A model generated the notes under the pieces. That model was not told the origin of the DNA. It made no database searches and saw only the letters and a program-made list of their open reading frames with translations. This document shows positions 45,601 through 54,749 of a DNA stretch of 64,000 bases, one piece after another. Origin of the DNA: Siphonodentalium dalli (lineage: Eukaryota; Mollusca; Scaphopoda; Gadilida; Siphonodentaliidae); contig CP136066.1 of NCBI GenBank assembly GCA_032622095.1, positions 109,021,319 through 109,085,318 of the forward strand, written 5' to 3'. Position numbers and translations under genes: made by a program. Each line of letters begins with the position of its first letter. Position 1 is the stretch's first letter.

Positions 45601-46839
45601 GACAATTTGATGATATAAGTTGAAGATTCGAACAAAGGAAATGTTGACGAAACCATTCACACAAGAACATAACTTTTTATTTACTGTCATTCGGATTATT
45701 GTTGTAATACGATATTTTACATGTGTTAACAAGAACTGTGGATAGCTAGACACCAGCGTCTACTATGGTAGCCGTTTTTTTTTTAATATTGTTTTCGAAT
45801 ATACACTCAGTCATGCAGTTTGATGCGTATTTGATAGATATGCGAATGACGATGCTGCCTTGTTTCTCCTTGTGTCCAAACCAACAGAATATCGTAGTAT
45901 TACTAAAAAGAAAGATCACCGGGAATTGTAATCCGAGAAGGCCACTAAAATAAATTATGTAAGTTGAATTGAAGAGTGTCCAGATATTTCTGCTAAATCC
46001 TTTCCTGCTGAATAAAACTGGCGGTCGATTGTAAGCTGTTTCCTTAATTTTGTATCTTTCCGACAACGAAATGAATGAATCGATGGGCCGCATGTGGTCA
46101 TGTAATTTTCTAAGAATCCAATTTGTTGAAACATAATTAATGTACAAACTAGTCAAAACTATTCCTGACATCGAATCGACATAAACACAACTCAATAGCA
46201 AGTCTGGAAACAAATAATATAAACCATAATTCTATGCCATCGAGACAAAAAATGCACAAACAACCAAGAAGACCGCCAACATGGAACAACTAGGAAATTT
46301 AGACATGCACCGATGACGGTGATGATGGTTTTTGAAGGAATTCTGGCAAAAATTGCATTTTGTTGGCCACCATGTTGACAACCATCTTCAATTATATTGT
46401 CCAGTTTAGCATAACAATTGAAATTCCATTGCCATTATAGTTCACACTCATATTGGTCTGTCATGTGTGTCTTTCGAGTGACGTCTTCTGTGGTAATTTG
46501 TTCCAAGAACACCAACCTGGGCTAGAATAATTCCGAAGCACGAGAAATCGCAATTTATAAAGCATATTTTGTGTAATAATGTTGATGGACAGCGGAGTAT
46601 AACTAATATTGTGCCACCTTTTCATTTTACTATTAGGAAAAAACAATTTGGTGTTTGCAAGTGCTTACTTTGTATCCTCCACAATTTAACTTGTCATCGT
46701 TAACGTTGATTGGAGTCCGATAGTTGTGCCGCCACAGGCTTGATCGGTGTGGGGGATCAGCCAGTATGGCCCCTGCCATAACACCGGGCGTTAGTAAGCA
46801 GCTAGAGCGGATCATAAGGATAAGCAACAAACTCAACAT
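30216..46839 (-). CDS. AA15-like secreted protein (LPMO / chitin-binding type-4 fold) lacking both histidine-brace residues
   Basis: Joining 46839-46669, 44148-43785, 38411-38245 and 30686-30216 gives about 390 residues. All junctions have GT/AG and phases 0, 1 and 0. AA15 enzymes are secreted copper monooxygenases that cleave chitin or cellulose using His1 of the mature protein plus an internal His. Seen here: signal peptide (residues 1-22), DPPHRSSLWRH (29-38), CGGYK (53-57), CGMCGDPFQGPR (66-77), FFEFHIC, CQHCILRWKYTTG and FNCADIGI, all matching the family layout. Then come a Thr/Ser-rich linker and two WC..NC cysteine modules. The residue aligned with His1 is Gly23, and the residue aligned with the second His (usually ANH.G.F.F) is Asn in KNNLGFFEF. 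An aromatic near the axial position is kept. I infer a carbohydrate-binding or structural role without copper redox activity. Introns are full of mobile elements. The homology is strong, but the lost activity is inferred. Confidence 0.85.
30839..30915. repeat. Hairpin in intron 3
   Basis: Arms TTTAAGTGTAAAGGAATTAC and TGTAATTCTTTTACACTTAA enclose about 35 bp. It belongs to the AAGTGTAA/TTAAGTGC motif style seen elsewhere. Confidence 0.65.
31540..32560 (+). pseudogene. Decayed ORF of an uncharacterised invertebrate family, split by a MITE
   Basis: On the plus strand, with shifts, there are fragments in order: PKTVIAYLPPIRHSTTELG (to 31709), then VHLGDFQLMREFLEQ (near 31840), then after the MITE FVEGSGFKDVVFQADLCATG (near 32155) and IPANLETIINATP (near 32325). 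The HLG.FH followed by an SGF or SGL block is a pattern I recall from large uncharacterised, repeat-like proteins in molluscs and cnidarians, possibly mobile-element encoded. Stops at 31707 and about 31717, a frameshift near 31820 and the insertion at 31888-32137 show it is dead. The long minus-strand frame 31977-32564 is the antisense of this remnant plus the MITE. Function unknown. Confidence 0.5.
31888..32137. mobile_element. TA-hairpin MITE with doubled inner arm
   Basis: TA at 31886-31887 and 32138-32139 flank CAGTAATGCCC and GGGCATTACT. The long palindrome includes GGATTTAGTCGGAAATATGG. The segment CGAGAGCTTTCCGATGAATG plus the following arm is present twice in a row on the right side, so the hairpin has an extra half-arm. 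It interrupts the plus-strand ORF remnant. Confidence 0.85.
32565..33470. other. No supported gene (intron 3)
   Basis: The plus-strand frame 32917-33153 and the minus frame 32629-32874 show no known domain. Short repeats of GAAGAAGTGTTTTTG type occur near 32660-32740. Confidence 0.4.
33476..33934. mobile_element. TTAA-3 MITE, copy 3 (left end decayed)
   Basis: The right end TCGGATTGAGTACCTC abuts TTAA at 33935-33938. The left end near TTAA 33472-33475 is mutated, but the inside matches the other copies (TTTCTTTGGCTCAG, AGCTCAGAGTGATCA). Confidence 0.75.
33939..34463. mobile_element. TTAA-4 element, copy 2
   Basis: Left end GATACGGGCGGCGTTGGCGG and right end CACCACCCGTGCC form a clear terminal repeat. 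It is flanked by TTAA at 33935-33938, shared with the preceding TTAA-3 copy, and by TTAA at 34464-34467, shared with the following piggyBac remnant. Confidence 0.85.
34482..34549. repeat. Paired GC-rich subterminal hairpins
   Basis: AGCGGCCGG-AAAA-CCGGCCGCT is followed about 17 bp later by CCAGCGGCCG-GTATAT-CGGCCGCTGG. Both are near-perfect and lie just inside the left end of the piggyBac-type element. They could serve as transposase sites or simply be secondary structure. Confidence 0.8.
34835..35620. repeat. Duplicated minisatellite block (ATTCCGAAGGTTC)
   Basis: Short arrays of TATTCCGAAGGTTCRC lie at about 34850-34910 and 35335-35455. Each is followed by the same flank (GTTAATTCTATATTCTAAAG, AGAGGGTTCATT, ACATTAAATGTGATTTTGTT). 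The whole unit of about 490 bp is duplicated in tandem. The frame 35218-35547 is a product of it. Confidence 0.75.
35630..36060. other. No recognisable feature
   Basis: Spacer inside the piggyBac-type element. No coding frame or repeat of note. Confidence 0.4.
36060..36590 (+). repeat. 130-bp tandem array carrying TGACCTTGACCT motifs
   Basis: Units begin GGTCAAATCGTGACC at 36121, 36251, 36381 and, diverged, about 36514, a period of 130-133 bp. Each contains CTGACCTTGACCTT, or its decayed form, and a separate AGGTCA-like site. On the minus strand TGACCTTGACCT reads AGGTCAAGGTCA, two abutting nuclear-receptor half-sites. Regulatory function is speculative. Confidence 0.75.
36878..37533 (+). 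pseudogene. piggyBac transposase N-terminal remnant
   Basis: Part 1 starts at ATG 36878 (MKPKTFSVDEVVR), hits TAA at 36917-36919, then continues with the acidic N-terminal stretch ESDAEDIDDDDYA. Part 2 (about 37200-37380) reads VEYLNLFWDDALWHLIVDET then NRNARHV. This matches the start of the DDE_Tnp_1_7 domain of piggyBac proteins, where LFF.DEL...IV.ETNRYA is typical. After HRK, at about 37407, the similarity ends. The whole catalytic core is absent, so this is a fragment left by internal deletion. It matches the TTAA ends of the surrounding element. Confidence 0.75.
37863..38097. other. Intron 3 start region, no other feature
   Basis: Sequence between the piggyBac-type element and the repeated splice donors. 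Nothing recognisable. Confidence 0.4.
38098..38265 (-). repeat. 42-bp unit x4, each with a complete 5' splice site
   Basis: Four near-identical 42-bp units at 38098, 38140, 38182 and 38224. Read on the minus strand, each contains GAAGTAGAG followed by GTATGTAAG, a good donor. Last exonic bases would be 38245, 38203, 38161 or 38119. Because 42 is divisible by three, every donor is phase 0, and each later donor adds VCKRRLHTTNQEVE (14 residues) to the linker. Confidence 0.9.
38245..38411 (-). CDS. AA15-like gene, exon 3: end of catalytic-fold domain and linker
   Basis: The acceptor TGTATTCTTTCAG precedes base 38411 in phase 1. The exon encodes YRSEGDCLGCGNQETYFNCA then DIGI, the conserved last strand of AA15 domains (GCG.QE.F..CADI), and then a Ser/Thr linker. 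The Tyr in ETYFNC lies near the axial aromatic position of the copper site. The earliest donor is at 38245. Three further in-frame donors at 38203, 38161 and 38119 would lengthen the linker. Confidence 0.85.
38480..38800. repeat. Dispersed repeat J (TTGGAAATTTCCAAC motifs)
   Basis: Several TTGGAAATTTCCAACC palindromes and diverged versions. Related stretches occur at 42930-43075, 49990-50240 and 55850-56010. Noncoding. Confidence 0.55.
38822..39019. repeat. Left copy of a long direct repeat flanking a LINE
   Basis: Begins AAGCTGCATGATCAAC and ends AAATTTTAATTG. It is almost identical to 41195-41380, differing by an 11-bp duplication and a few single-base changes. It directly precedes the truncated LINE 2. 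Confidence 0.9.
39019..40997 (+). pseudogene. Reverse transcriptase ORF fragment of LINE 2
   Basis: Frame A (to 39501) carries RT motifs: SYRAITLLPVIYKTFE, then LDSQKAFDRVWHQGL. A one-base shift near 39490 leads to frame B (39488-40822) with GTRQGAVTSPFFYLVFIND, the catalytic stretch APTTADDISLIS (TADD at 39725-39736), thumb and C-terminal region, and CRACGNG..NDILHALRYC, a zinc-knuckle-like motif. A second shift near 40780 leads to the last 70 residues ending GMCHLIQ at 40997. Only two frameshifts indicate a fairly young copy. The usual F/YADD is TADD here and in the second copy. Confidence 0.85.
39019..41194 (+). mobile_element. LINE 2: 5'-truncated non-LTR retrotransposon with TADD active site
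   Basis: Starts abruptly inside reverse transcriptase motif 1 (LKRKKSGGIDHV) and ends with ATACAATAAAATAT, immediately followed by the right direct repeat. It sits in intron 2 of the AA15-like gene, antisense to it. A second, older copy lies at 41600-42935 in the opposite orientation. Clade uncertain: the style recalls the I/Nimb/Ingi group. Confidence 0.85.
41195..41380. repeat. Right copy of the long direct repeat
   Basis: Matches 38822-39019 and starts at the last base of the LINE tail. This is best read as a target-site duplication of about 190 bp. Confidence 0.9.
41600..42935 (-). mobile_element. LINE 2b: second, older copy of the TADD LINE
   Basis: Minus strand, in the sense orientation of the host gene intron. 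RT fragment at about 42935-42714 with CAAPTTADDISLISLS (TADD at 42888-42899). The middle part, with at least two stops, covers 42714-42304. The C-terminal frame 42304-41651 holds KMCGTLYNNEMIHAFNC and ends NVCSLFS, parallel to LINE 2. It is truncated further 3' than LINE 2, close to the catalytic motif. Confidence 0.8.
42936..43075. repeat. Dispersed repeat J, copy
   Basis: TTTGATTTTCCAACAATTTA and the following 100 bp match 50090-50220. Noncoding. Confidence 0.55.
43076..43784. other. Intron 2, no other feature
   Basis: Diverged short repeats around GATGTTATGATA and TCAGTTTGAAATTATA at 43510-43670. No supported gene. Confidence 0.4.
43785..44148 (-). CDS. AA15-like gene, exon 2: core of the domain
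   Basis: The acceptor TTCTAATTTCAG precedes base 44148 (phase 0). The donor ACAG followed by GTAAGT lies after 43785 (phase 1). It encodes NYGLHSGRCGMCGDPFQGPR, then LHESGNVYASGIVARNY, NIEKNNLGFFEFHIC and TKCQHCILRWKYTTG. These are the conserved CG.CGD, YA.G.I, F.F..C and C..C.L.W.Y.TG positions of AA15. The codon expected to give the second copper His (ANH.G.F.F) is AAT, Asn, at 43981-43983. Cysteines for disulphides are retained, so the fold is probably intact. Confidence 0.88.
44274..44442 (+). mobile_element. Retrotransposon 3' tail fragment (AATTGAATTGAAATTG)
   Basis: A stretch ending AAATAAATTGAATTGAAATT, the microsatellite-like tail typical of CR1/L2-like LINEs. It starts near TTAACCTTTTCATGACC, which itself resembles a TTAA-1 end. 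No coding part remains. Confidence 0.45.
44560..45300. repeat. Diverged tandem units ending in a GGACGGACGG stretch
   Basis: Units share ACAACCAAATCC, AAGCTGAAATGTTCGTAC, GGGCCGTA and ATAACTCTG, and close with AGACGGACGGACGGTACG. This is the inverted counterpart of the palindrome-started repeats seen at 28018. The minus frame 44474-44854 is spurious. Confidence 0.65.
45301..46668. other. Intron 1, one unassigned minus-strand frame
   Basis: A frame at 45746-46213 (minus) is open for 155 codons and rich in hydrophobic residues. It has no ATG at its start and no recognisable domain, so I do not call it a gene. Confidence 0.4.
46669..46839 (-). CDS. AA15-like gene, exon 1: signal peptide and mature N-terminus (Gly at His1)
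   Basis: ATG at 46839-46837. Residues 1-22 form a signal peptide (MLSLLLILMI..., ending VMA). Cleavage after Ala22 would expose GAILADPPHRSSLWRH. In AA15 enzymes this site reads HG...DPP..S..WR, with His as the first residue and five positions before the Asp. Here that residue is Gly, encoded GGG at 46771-46773. The exon ends CGGYK, followed by GTAAGC, in phase 0. An AT-rich (TATATATATATA) stretch lies about 150 bp upstream. Confidence 0.88.
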
Positions 46840-46849
46840 ATATAGAGTT

Positions 46850-49800
46850 TGATGGCGAAACTACCATCGTCGCTGAAAATCCATAGAAAGTGACGACAAT
46901 TCCAGATTGAGTTACGTTTCAGCCTCCATTAAATTATTTCCAAAACATCATTCAATTAAACCAAACAGAGCACACACATATATATATATACTTGTGTGCG
47001 GTTCTTCCTTTCGCACATCTCCCTGAAGAAATTCACTTCTGGCGTGCTGGTTAAATTCTTATCACGGGTTCAAGCGAACCTAATACATTTCTCGAAACAC
47101 ATACAATGAGTATTCGTGCACTAGCGTCTGAAGAACAGACACGATTTTTTATGTATCAACACAAGCTACAGTTAGAACAATGATTTCACTATCCTCAGTC
47201 TATTTATCTCTCGTCAACGAAAACACTGCAATCGACTTCGGACCAGCGAAATACACATTTTGACGAAGATTGCATGCGTTAGCACATATTTATAGGAGAG
47301 AATATGTCAGTCTGTCTTTAGAAACATCTAAAATATTGTGTACGTACCAGTATGTACCCTTCAACGCGGATAAAAAAAAATACAACAATCTGCACTATGA
47401 CTTTTAGCTTGTGTCGAAAAACAATTGATCAGGGCGCTCCTTTCGAGAATTGCAAAAAGGTATGCGCATGCGTGACATTAAACGATTACATGTCACATTT
47501 ATGTCAACCCATTGCAACCTGAATATTTATACATTTGAATATAATGGTATTTGTAAGTGTCAGTCAGTGGAGTGCGGTTAATTGCACCAAAAAGGCTGAA
47601 TCAAATCGACAGTTATAGAAAGTATGAATAGGTCACTTAACGCTGAGACGGTGTGTGAACAAAGCAGTCACTTTAATGACGATTGAGAAATTGTTCACTA
47701 CCATCTCCGTCACGCGAGTACAGGCTATGTATGTAGCCAATGATTATCAACCAATAACATCATCGCAGATCTGTCACATATTACGTCTAAGGTGTACTTT
47801 TCAGACAGTTCCGGGTGATTTGGGTTGAGTAACTTGTGAAGTTGTGCCATGAAGGTTTGTGTATTTTCTACTCTTATTTTGGGATTTGCAAGCCGTCGAT
47901 AATACTATGTGGCCTACCGAAGGTTCCATTTTTTGTTATGGAATCACAAAACTTGACATAATAATTATAACACAATGCTAATGGAACACTTACCAAGCCA
48001 ATCCGTCTGATACATAGCTATATTTTTCAATACTGAATCACGTAACACCCAGAAATGCCACTCGATAACTTTTGCTTCAGAAATGTGCAAGGAAATCACC
48101 AATTGAAAGTTGTCACTTGACCCACCCCCACCCAAACAAACAAGTTTATATCGATGTAATCACTCCTGGTTAAGTGGTCCTGCTGATTTGCTACGATGTT
48201 GGTGGATCCTGCTGAATTTCTGTGATGCTGGCAGGGCAAGGTGATGCTGACAAGTAAAAGTACTGTTATTGCATTTACGGTTTTTATTTTCGCGGTGTTT
48301 TGCAGATATGAACGATTCGATGAACAGCCATTGTGTGTATAAAGCATTCAAAAACATGTATTTTGTGAAATGTTTCAACCCTTCTTTACTGAATGCTCAT
48401 TGACGTGTAGTTCACTTAGGAAATGTTCAGATAATCAGTTGGATCGTTTTCTTGAACTTATTAGCTGAATATTTCCCTCCAATAGATAATACTCGTTCTG
48501 TAATTGTTTTATCTGTCGCCTGTTTATAATTTTCTGGAAACACCTCCAGATGAATAATAGACCATTCCCTTGTATAATTGTATAACTGATTGGAACAATC
48601 CATTTAGTATATAAAGTATTAATAATGGCTGCGGTGATGCTGCAAACCGGCCATAACTGAGAAGGCTATTCCTGTCTTTCTTTTTTTTCAAACGGCAGCG
48701 CCGCGCCATTATTAAAATATTAACAAATATTTGTTTGTGAAAATTTCGTACATGCAATGGCTTTGGTTCAAATCGCTGGGATTACCTAAACACCGAGAAG
48801 ATGACAACTTTAAAAAAATAACGGAATTGTTTCTTAACAGCATAACCTTGTCATACCAGCATGACATAGCAATTCAGCAGACTAACCGTCACCATAGCAG
48901 AACCACTTAAACAATCAGGGATGGTTGACTTTTCGAATCTCGGACTAAAATTATCCCCTGATAATGGCCGGGTTTAGGGGCTAATTATGTGATAAATAAT
49001 ACTTATTGTCTAGTAAAAATGCCAAATAATAGTATTTCATTAGCCACTTTTCGGGAATTTTATATTTAGAAATGAGACAAGACGGACCCAATCTAAGTTA
49101 ATTTGAAACAACTTTCATGCGGAAGACCAAAAACAAATTTTTATTTAGATTAGATGGGTCTCAGGATAATCAGTTGCTTTCACCAAGGACGAGGCGGCAG
49201 TTTGAATGGGTTGGTGCTTTTCTTTCACCCATCTGGTAAAATTTCAACAATTGGATTCTACAAGTCATAGACCGATCGAGTGTTGACTATAAATCGGTTG
49301 GATTTTCAGACTTAGAAAATAAATTATGATCGCTTGAGTATACAATTACGTTATAATAAAATTTTCCCACCAATATTCAGTGTAAAATGTAGTGTTTTAG
49401 ACCCATGGTCTCATAATGCCCCACATGTACTTTCAGTCAGATATAAGACCGAATTTGTCCCTTATTTTAGTTGGGGAATATTCAGTCATATTAACTAAGC
49501 ATTGGTTTGGAATCTTTCAACAGATCGAAGGGTCGGGGCAATGGAATATCTATCCCAAAGAATTGGGAATTTTGTTGGGATCTAAACCCGGAGGTATAGG
49601 TTGAAAAGTTAAACTTGGTGACGATAAAAGGTGTTAAAATGTTTATTATACGGATTGAATAAAGAGCGTTTGCTTCACTTATGTGCGAAACACAGAAAAC
49701 AGCTGAAACTCGCTCTGATTATGCTTAGATTTTGTAGAGTATATGTATAGGTATTTCGTTCTTTAGCGACCTATATTATCCCCACAACAATATACACTAG

Positions 49801-50790
49801 TATTGTGGTTCAAATGCGTCATGTCCCTTCAGATGGTAAATATATATTAAAATTAGAAATCAGTCCCCACCTACATATGATAAAGTAACTAACCGGTTGT
49901 ATTCAAATATGCAATACATGGATAAATGCAATTGATGCCCGTGTACAAAGGATTGAGACTGGGACGTGACGACAGGGGTGTCTCACACCCGAACTTTGGT
50001 AAAATGTTCAACAGTTGGAAATTATGATATACCTGACACAACATTTGTTGGAAATTTCACACCAACAATATGTTGAAAATGTTCTCGTAGTTTGATTTTT
50101 TCCAACAATTAATTAGTGGAGAATTTGTATTTTCCTATTATAAGTAAAAAACAATTTGGACTGAAATGGCTATCAGAAACTGTTGCAAATTTTCCAACCT
50201 TTGGTGGGGTGTCAGGTCTCAAAATTTCCAACAATTGTAAAGCTTGGTGCCAGTCTGGATGCTAGGATTTAGCAAATTTCATGTTCAGATTTCACAAATT
50301 TCTCACACCGGCCGAACCATGGTCGATCCGGCGTGTCCCGCCCCCCCCCAGTGGCCAGTCAGAAACTGATAATTAATTTAAGTAAAAACAAATCGGGGTG
50401 AATTTGCATGGCGTTAGATCACTAGATGTTATGATATTAGGATTGTTCAGGCTCAGGATCAGGATCTACACATTTTCTTGTACTGCATGGTCGACCCAGT
50501 GGATTGTGCACACCACGCGACTAGTGAAAAAAAAAGAGAATATGCTTCCACCCTGACGGTTATGAGGGACCAGTTGGGAAAATTCAAAACCCAGTCCGGG
50601 GGGGGGGGGGGGTGAAAATTGAATTACACGCAAACTTTGAATTTTATATGGTTCAAGAGGTGTAGTTATAATTTCGAAGGTTAACACCCCTCCTAACGCG
50701 GAGACCATCTGTACCCACGTCCCTGCAATGGGTCGAGACTGCGTCTATATAGCACTATCTACTCACTCAATTAACCACAACCTGTCATTT
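46850..50790. other. Upstream region, no supported gene
   Basis: The proximal promoter of the downstream first exon must lie at the start of this stretch, but no clear element beyond an AT repeat at 46978-46991 was seen. Small frames at 48096-48378, 48524-48757 and 49416-49604 lack domains. Repeat J lies at 49990-50240. A 15-G run lies at 50598-50612. Confidence 0.45.
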
Positions 50791-50794
50791 TGAT

Positions 50795-53700
50795 TTAAAC
50801 ATATTTATTGTCATGTATAATGTATGTTTTAATACATAATTATAAGGGATTGGAGGACAATTTCTGGAAACTTAGCTGGACCTCCGCTCCCTACGACAAA
50901 TATAAATTCAAACATAAGTAAACAGAGTTATATTTATAAATAGGTTTGGTATGACGGGCATGATGGGTCAAATGTGTATACTAGATCGAACCAGGTTAAG
51001 TATGATTTTCGTAAGAGAATCGAAGAACGATGACGGGGTTTATTAGGGAATATTTGGATTGGGCATGACTATAGGAGGGTTATTAAATAGAAATTAGGGG
51101 TGTTGTCACATTGGGAGGACAACTATATAGGGGGTGGTCGATCGTGAGTGGGGGCATGGCAAGGGGTCAATCGTATTAGTGGATTAACGGGAGGTCATTC
51201 GCAACAAGTCGCAAACCTGCCAGACAATTTGATAAATGTTAGAGCTGCTTCTATAATGATATTGTTCTCGTTATGTGTTATGGTAATATCTCCTTTGATA
51301 AGAGCTTCATATGATAGTACACCAAATGATCTCATGGTTTGTACCAAATCCGTGCGATGAAGCATATAAAAGGGGCAATGCAAAAAAAAAGTGTTCGGCA
51401 TCTTCAACAGGGCTTTCACAGGCGCACATGGCGTTATCAGCGATGTGGTTAGCAAGTTCATCATAATTCAGGTCGCTACAATTGTTTCTGATTCGACAAT
51501 GTATGATATTAATCTTATACGGTCGCCGAGTGTAACGGAATCTTGGTCTTTGGAACAATTGTAATTTTAAAAGCGTCATATGTTTTACTTTTTGTTTCGT
51601 CTGACAAGACATTCCAGACACCAATCTTGCTCGGGAAGAATGTTTTCTTGAAAGCTTCGAGATAACAAAAGTAGTTTTCTAAATCATCTGAACTGCGTAA
51701 AAAATAACGGCTGATATCTCCGACACGAGGTAGGAGCAGTTCGGTTAGAAATAGGGGGCTTTGTTGTTAACAATTTTATGCATTAGACATAGTTTTTTGT
51801 GCATCTCTACGTCGCTCTAGCGGTTGCCATCCAAGTTCCTTTAACAATGTCGCATTTGACGAAGATCTCGTTAGGCCTGAAACCAGTCGCGCTGCATCGT
51901 AGTAAGGTTTGTCCAATGTTGATTTAGTACTGTCAGGGGCAGAATCCCATACACAGTTGCCATATTCTAATATAGGTAATACGTGACCTTTAAACATGGT
52001 TTCGAGGGTTTTTCTTGTTAACAAATATTTTAATTTGCGTATTTGTGAGAGCGAAGGGCGTAAATTCTTGTAGATGTTGTCGATAGCAAGGTTCCATTTG
52101 AGATCGGACTGGAAAATTACTCCAAGGTGTCGGTGGTCCTCAACTATATATATATGTCAAGTTTGTTAGAACAAAATATAAGATCTGCTGTGCGCTGGCA
52201 TGTTGATTGCTAACCTTGGAATATCATCGCTTTCGTTTTCGATGCGTTAATGGAAAACAACCATCTGTTAGTCCATCTATCAAGTGATCTAAGGTCGTTG
52301 TTCATGTGAACCACGAGGTCTTCAAATGATGGTAGTGAATAAAATATACAAGTATCGTCTGCAAATAAACGAACATTTTATTTCCTGTTAACACATATGT
52401 CGTTGATGAATATTGAAAATAGAAAAGGACCTAAGACTGACCCTTGTGGAACACCAGAGGATGGCTGTGATGGGTTAGAATACTCCGATCCTACTAGAAC
52501 GCGTTGAAATCGATTACTGATCTTTAGTCATTGAACCAGGAAAGTAGTTTACCGTTTATACCATAATTATGTAATTTGTGAATTAGTCCTTTATGCCAAA
52601 CTCGTTCAAATGCTTTAGATATGTCACAGAATATACCTATATATATATCATCGACTCACTCCTATTTTTGCTCAGGTAATGAAATATTTCCAATAATTGG
52701 TGGGTAGTGCTGTGTCCTGGGTGGAAACCAGATTGCTACTTATACAGTAGGCTGTTCTCCATAAAGTAGTCGTACGTTTTCTGAAAAACAATCTTTTCTA
52801 GTATTTTGCTCACACACGATAAAAGTGATATTGGTCTGTAATTGCATGGGTCGGTTTTCTCACCTTTTTTTTAAATATTGGAATTACTGTAGCAACTTTC
52901 CATTGAGATGGAAAAGTGCATGTTTCCAGGGAGTGTTTGGAGAGAATATACAGCGGCAACGAGAGTGTTTTGTGACAACATTTTAAAATTGTATTGCTTA
53001 TACCATCTGGGTCAGTAGCTTTGTTAGTATTCAATTCCCTGAGAATTTTCCCCACATAATCTTGTGTGATCGAGATCGACTTTAGTTCCTTGTCTGTTCG
53101 CTTGGGAAAATCTGGAATAGGCTGACCGTGGTCGTTAATTTTACTATTATTTATAAAGATCCCATTTAAGATATTTGCTTTGTCTGCGTCATTGTAGACA
53201 AATTTATCGTCAAGTTGTAGCGGTGGTATGGTGTTTGATTTCTGTTTCTCACAGAGAATTTCATTTGTGATTTTCCAAAACGATTTCGAATCATGGGCGT
53301 GATTGAGATTTGTTTGAATTTCATCTAAATATCGTTTTTTTTTCAAATATTTTCATATTATTAACAGAGTTTCTGAATTTTTTATACTGTGCCCAGTGAT
53401 TGGGAAAATTTGTTTTCATGGATCTCTTTCGCCACCTGTCTCGTCGTCTAATGTCCAGTCTCAAGGGACTGTCAAACCTAGGTTTATCGTTCGGGTCGGA
53501 CTGTAGCTATGTGGTTTGGTACACATTTCTCCACCGTACTATGAATAATTTTTTCAGCAGTTGCTACTTTACTTTCAATTGAACGAGTATCGTCTCTGTT
53601 TAGGATATTATTCCAATCTACTGACGAAAAAATACTATTCATTTCTTCAAAGTCGGCAAGTTTGTAATTCCATATTCGGCGTTTTATTGAGGGAGAAATA

Positions 53701-54560
53701 TCATAGTCACATGATATTGTAACATAAGTGGCTTGGTGGTCAGAAACTCCTGGCTCGACTGTGTCAGAATCGAGAACGTTTATGTACTGTGGAACTATTA
53801 TGGGATCTAAAAGTGAACTGCGTGTACGAGAGATGCGTGTCGGTTTGTCAATAACATTTTTCATGCTGAAAAAGTCTATAGTAGCTTGTAGAGTATTACC
53901 AGGTTGAAAAAGATCACCGTTTAGGTCGCCCACAATAATGACCGATTTGTTGATAAATAATGCCGCTACTATACTCGATTCGAGGTCAGTCCAAAATGTA
54001 GAGTCTGTGAAATTTTCTGAGCGGTAAATAATACAGAGTAAAAACAAAGAGCGTCTCTTTTTTACTTCAAACCACATAACATAATCTCCTTTCTCGAGTT
54101 GGGGGCAGCGGGCGAACACAATATTTTCTTAAAAATATACACACAGTCCGCCACATGAACTGTCCCTATCGAGACGTATTGGTCCTATGTATATGTCCAG
54201 TGTTAATGTGGATGAGTTAAATGTCTGATCCAGATGGGTTTCAGTGAAACACAAAATGTCATAATTCTCCAATATATATGGGTGATGTTTCTAATCTTGT
54301 TGCGGATACTCCTTATGTTATAATGGAAAATTGATAATTGGTTTTTCGTTGAAGTTACCGCACTCTCGGGACCAGGGTGGGGGTGAACATCGCAACAAAG
54401 GGCTATCACCACGGATATGATCAATACGAATTTAACTCATGGCAGTGTGGAACTGGACGGAAAAGAGTTGTCCATCTTGTGTCGTCGACTTGTACTGGGA
54501 ACTCCATGATATGTTCCTATTCTCACGCGGTAATCTTGAAGCGAGATACCCATTTGTTTC
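50795..54560 (-). mobile_element. LINE 3: near-full-length APE-type retrotransposon
   Basis: About 3.7 kb on the minus strand between the two AA15-like first exons. It contains an N-terminal segment, endonuclease, reverse transcriptase, a C-terminal cysteine-histidine motif and a 3' tail ending near TATTTGTCGTAGGGAGCGGA, then AATAAATATG at about 50800. CR1/Jockey-group style. LINE 4 has a similar C-terminus. Confidence 0.8.
51195..54424 (-). pseudogene. Broken endonuclease-reverse transcriptase ORF of LINE 3
   Basis: In order on the minus strand: CCDVHPHPGPE, then LSIFHYNIRSIRNKI (54424-54203, endonuclease start); IVGDLNGD and GVSDHQ (54119-53484, endonuclease end); LRELNTNKATDPDGISN and WKVATVIPIFKK (53346-52810, RT start); a shifted region with SGVPQGSVLGPFLFSIFIND near 52460-52400 and LFADDTCIF near 52350; then WQPLERR (52024-51776) and CACESPVEDAEHFFF (51624-51195). 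Catalytic FADD is present, but there are many frameshifts and stops, so it is inactive. Nearly all parts of a full-length element are represented. Confidence 0.8.
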
Positions 54561-54728
54561 CAGCGATAGTTGATGAGATAACTTGACTGACCAACATAAG
54601 ATAATTGACTAAGGATAATGTTCTGTGGGTACGGTGATAAACAAAAAAGAAAGCAAAAGATTATCGAATGAGCACAAGGTCCGGTGGACGATTAGACGTG
54701 CGGGTTATCGACATTTGGCGCGGTATGT

Positions 54729-54748
54729 GGGGGGGGGGGGGGGGGGGG
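54729..54748 (+). repeat. 20-G homopolymer
   Basis: Uninterrupted run of 20 guanines upstream of LINE 3. Length is uncertain in any assembly. Confidence 0.85.
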
Positions 54749-54749
54749 T

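Noticed and set aside
45746-46213. 155-codon minus-strand frame in intron 1
   Set aside because: It starts without ATG, has no recognisable domain, and its hydrophobicity follows from T-rich DNA.
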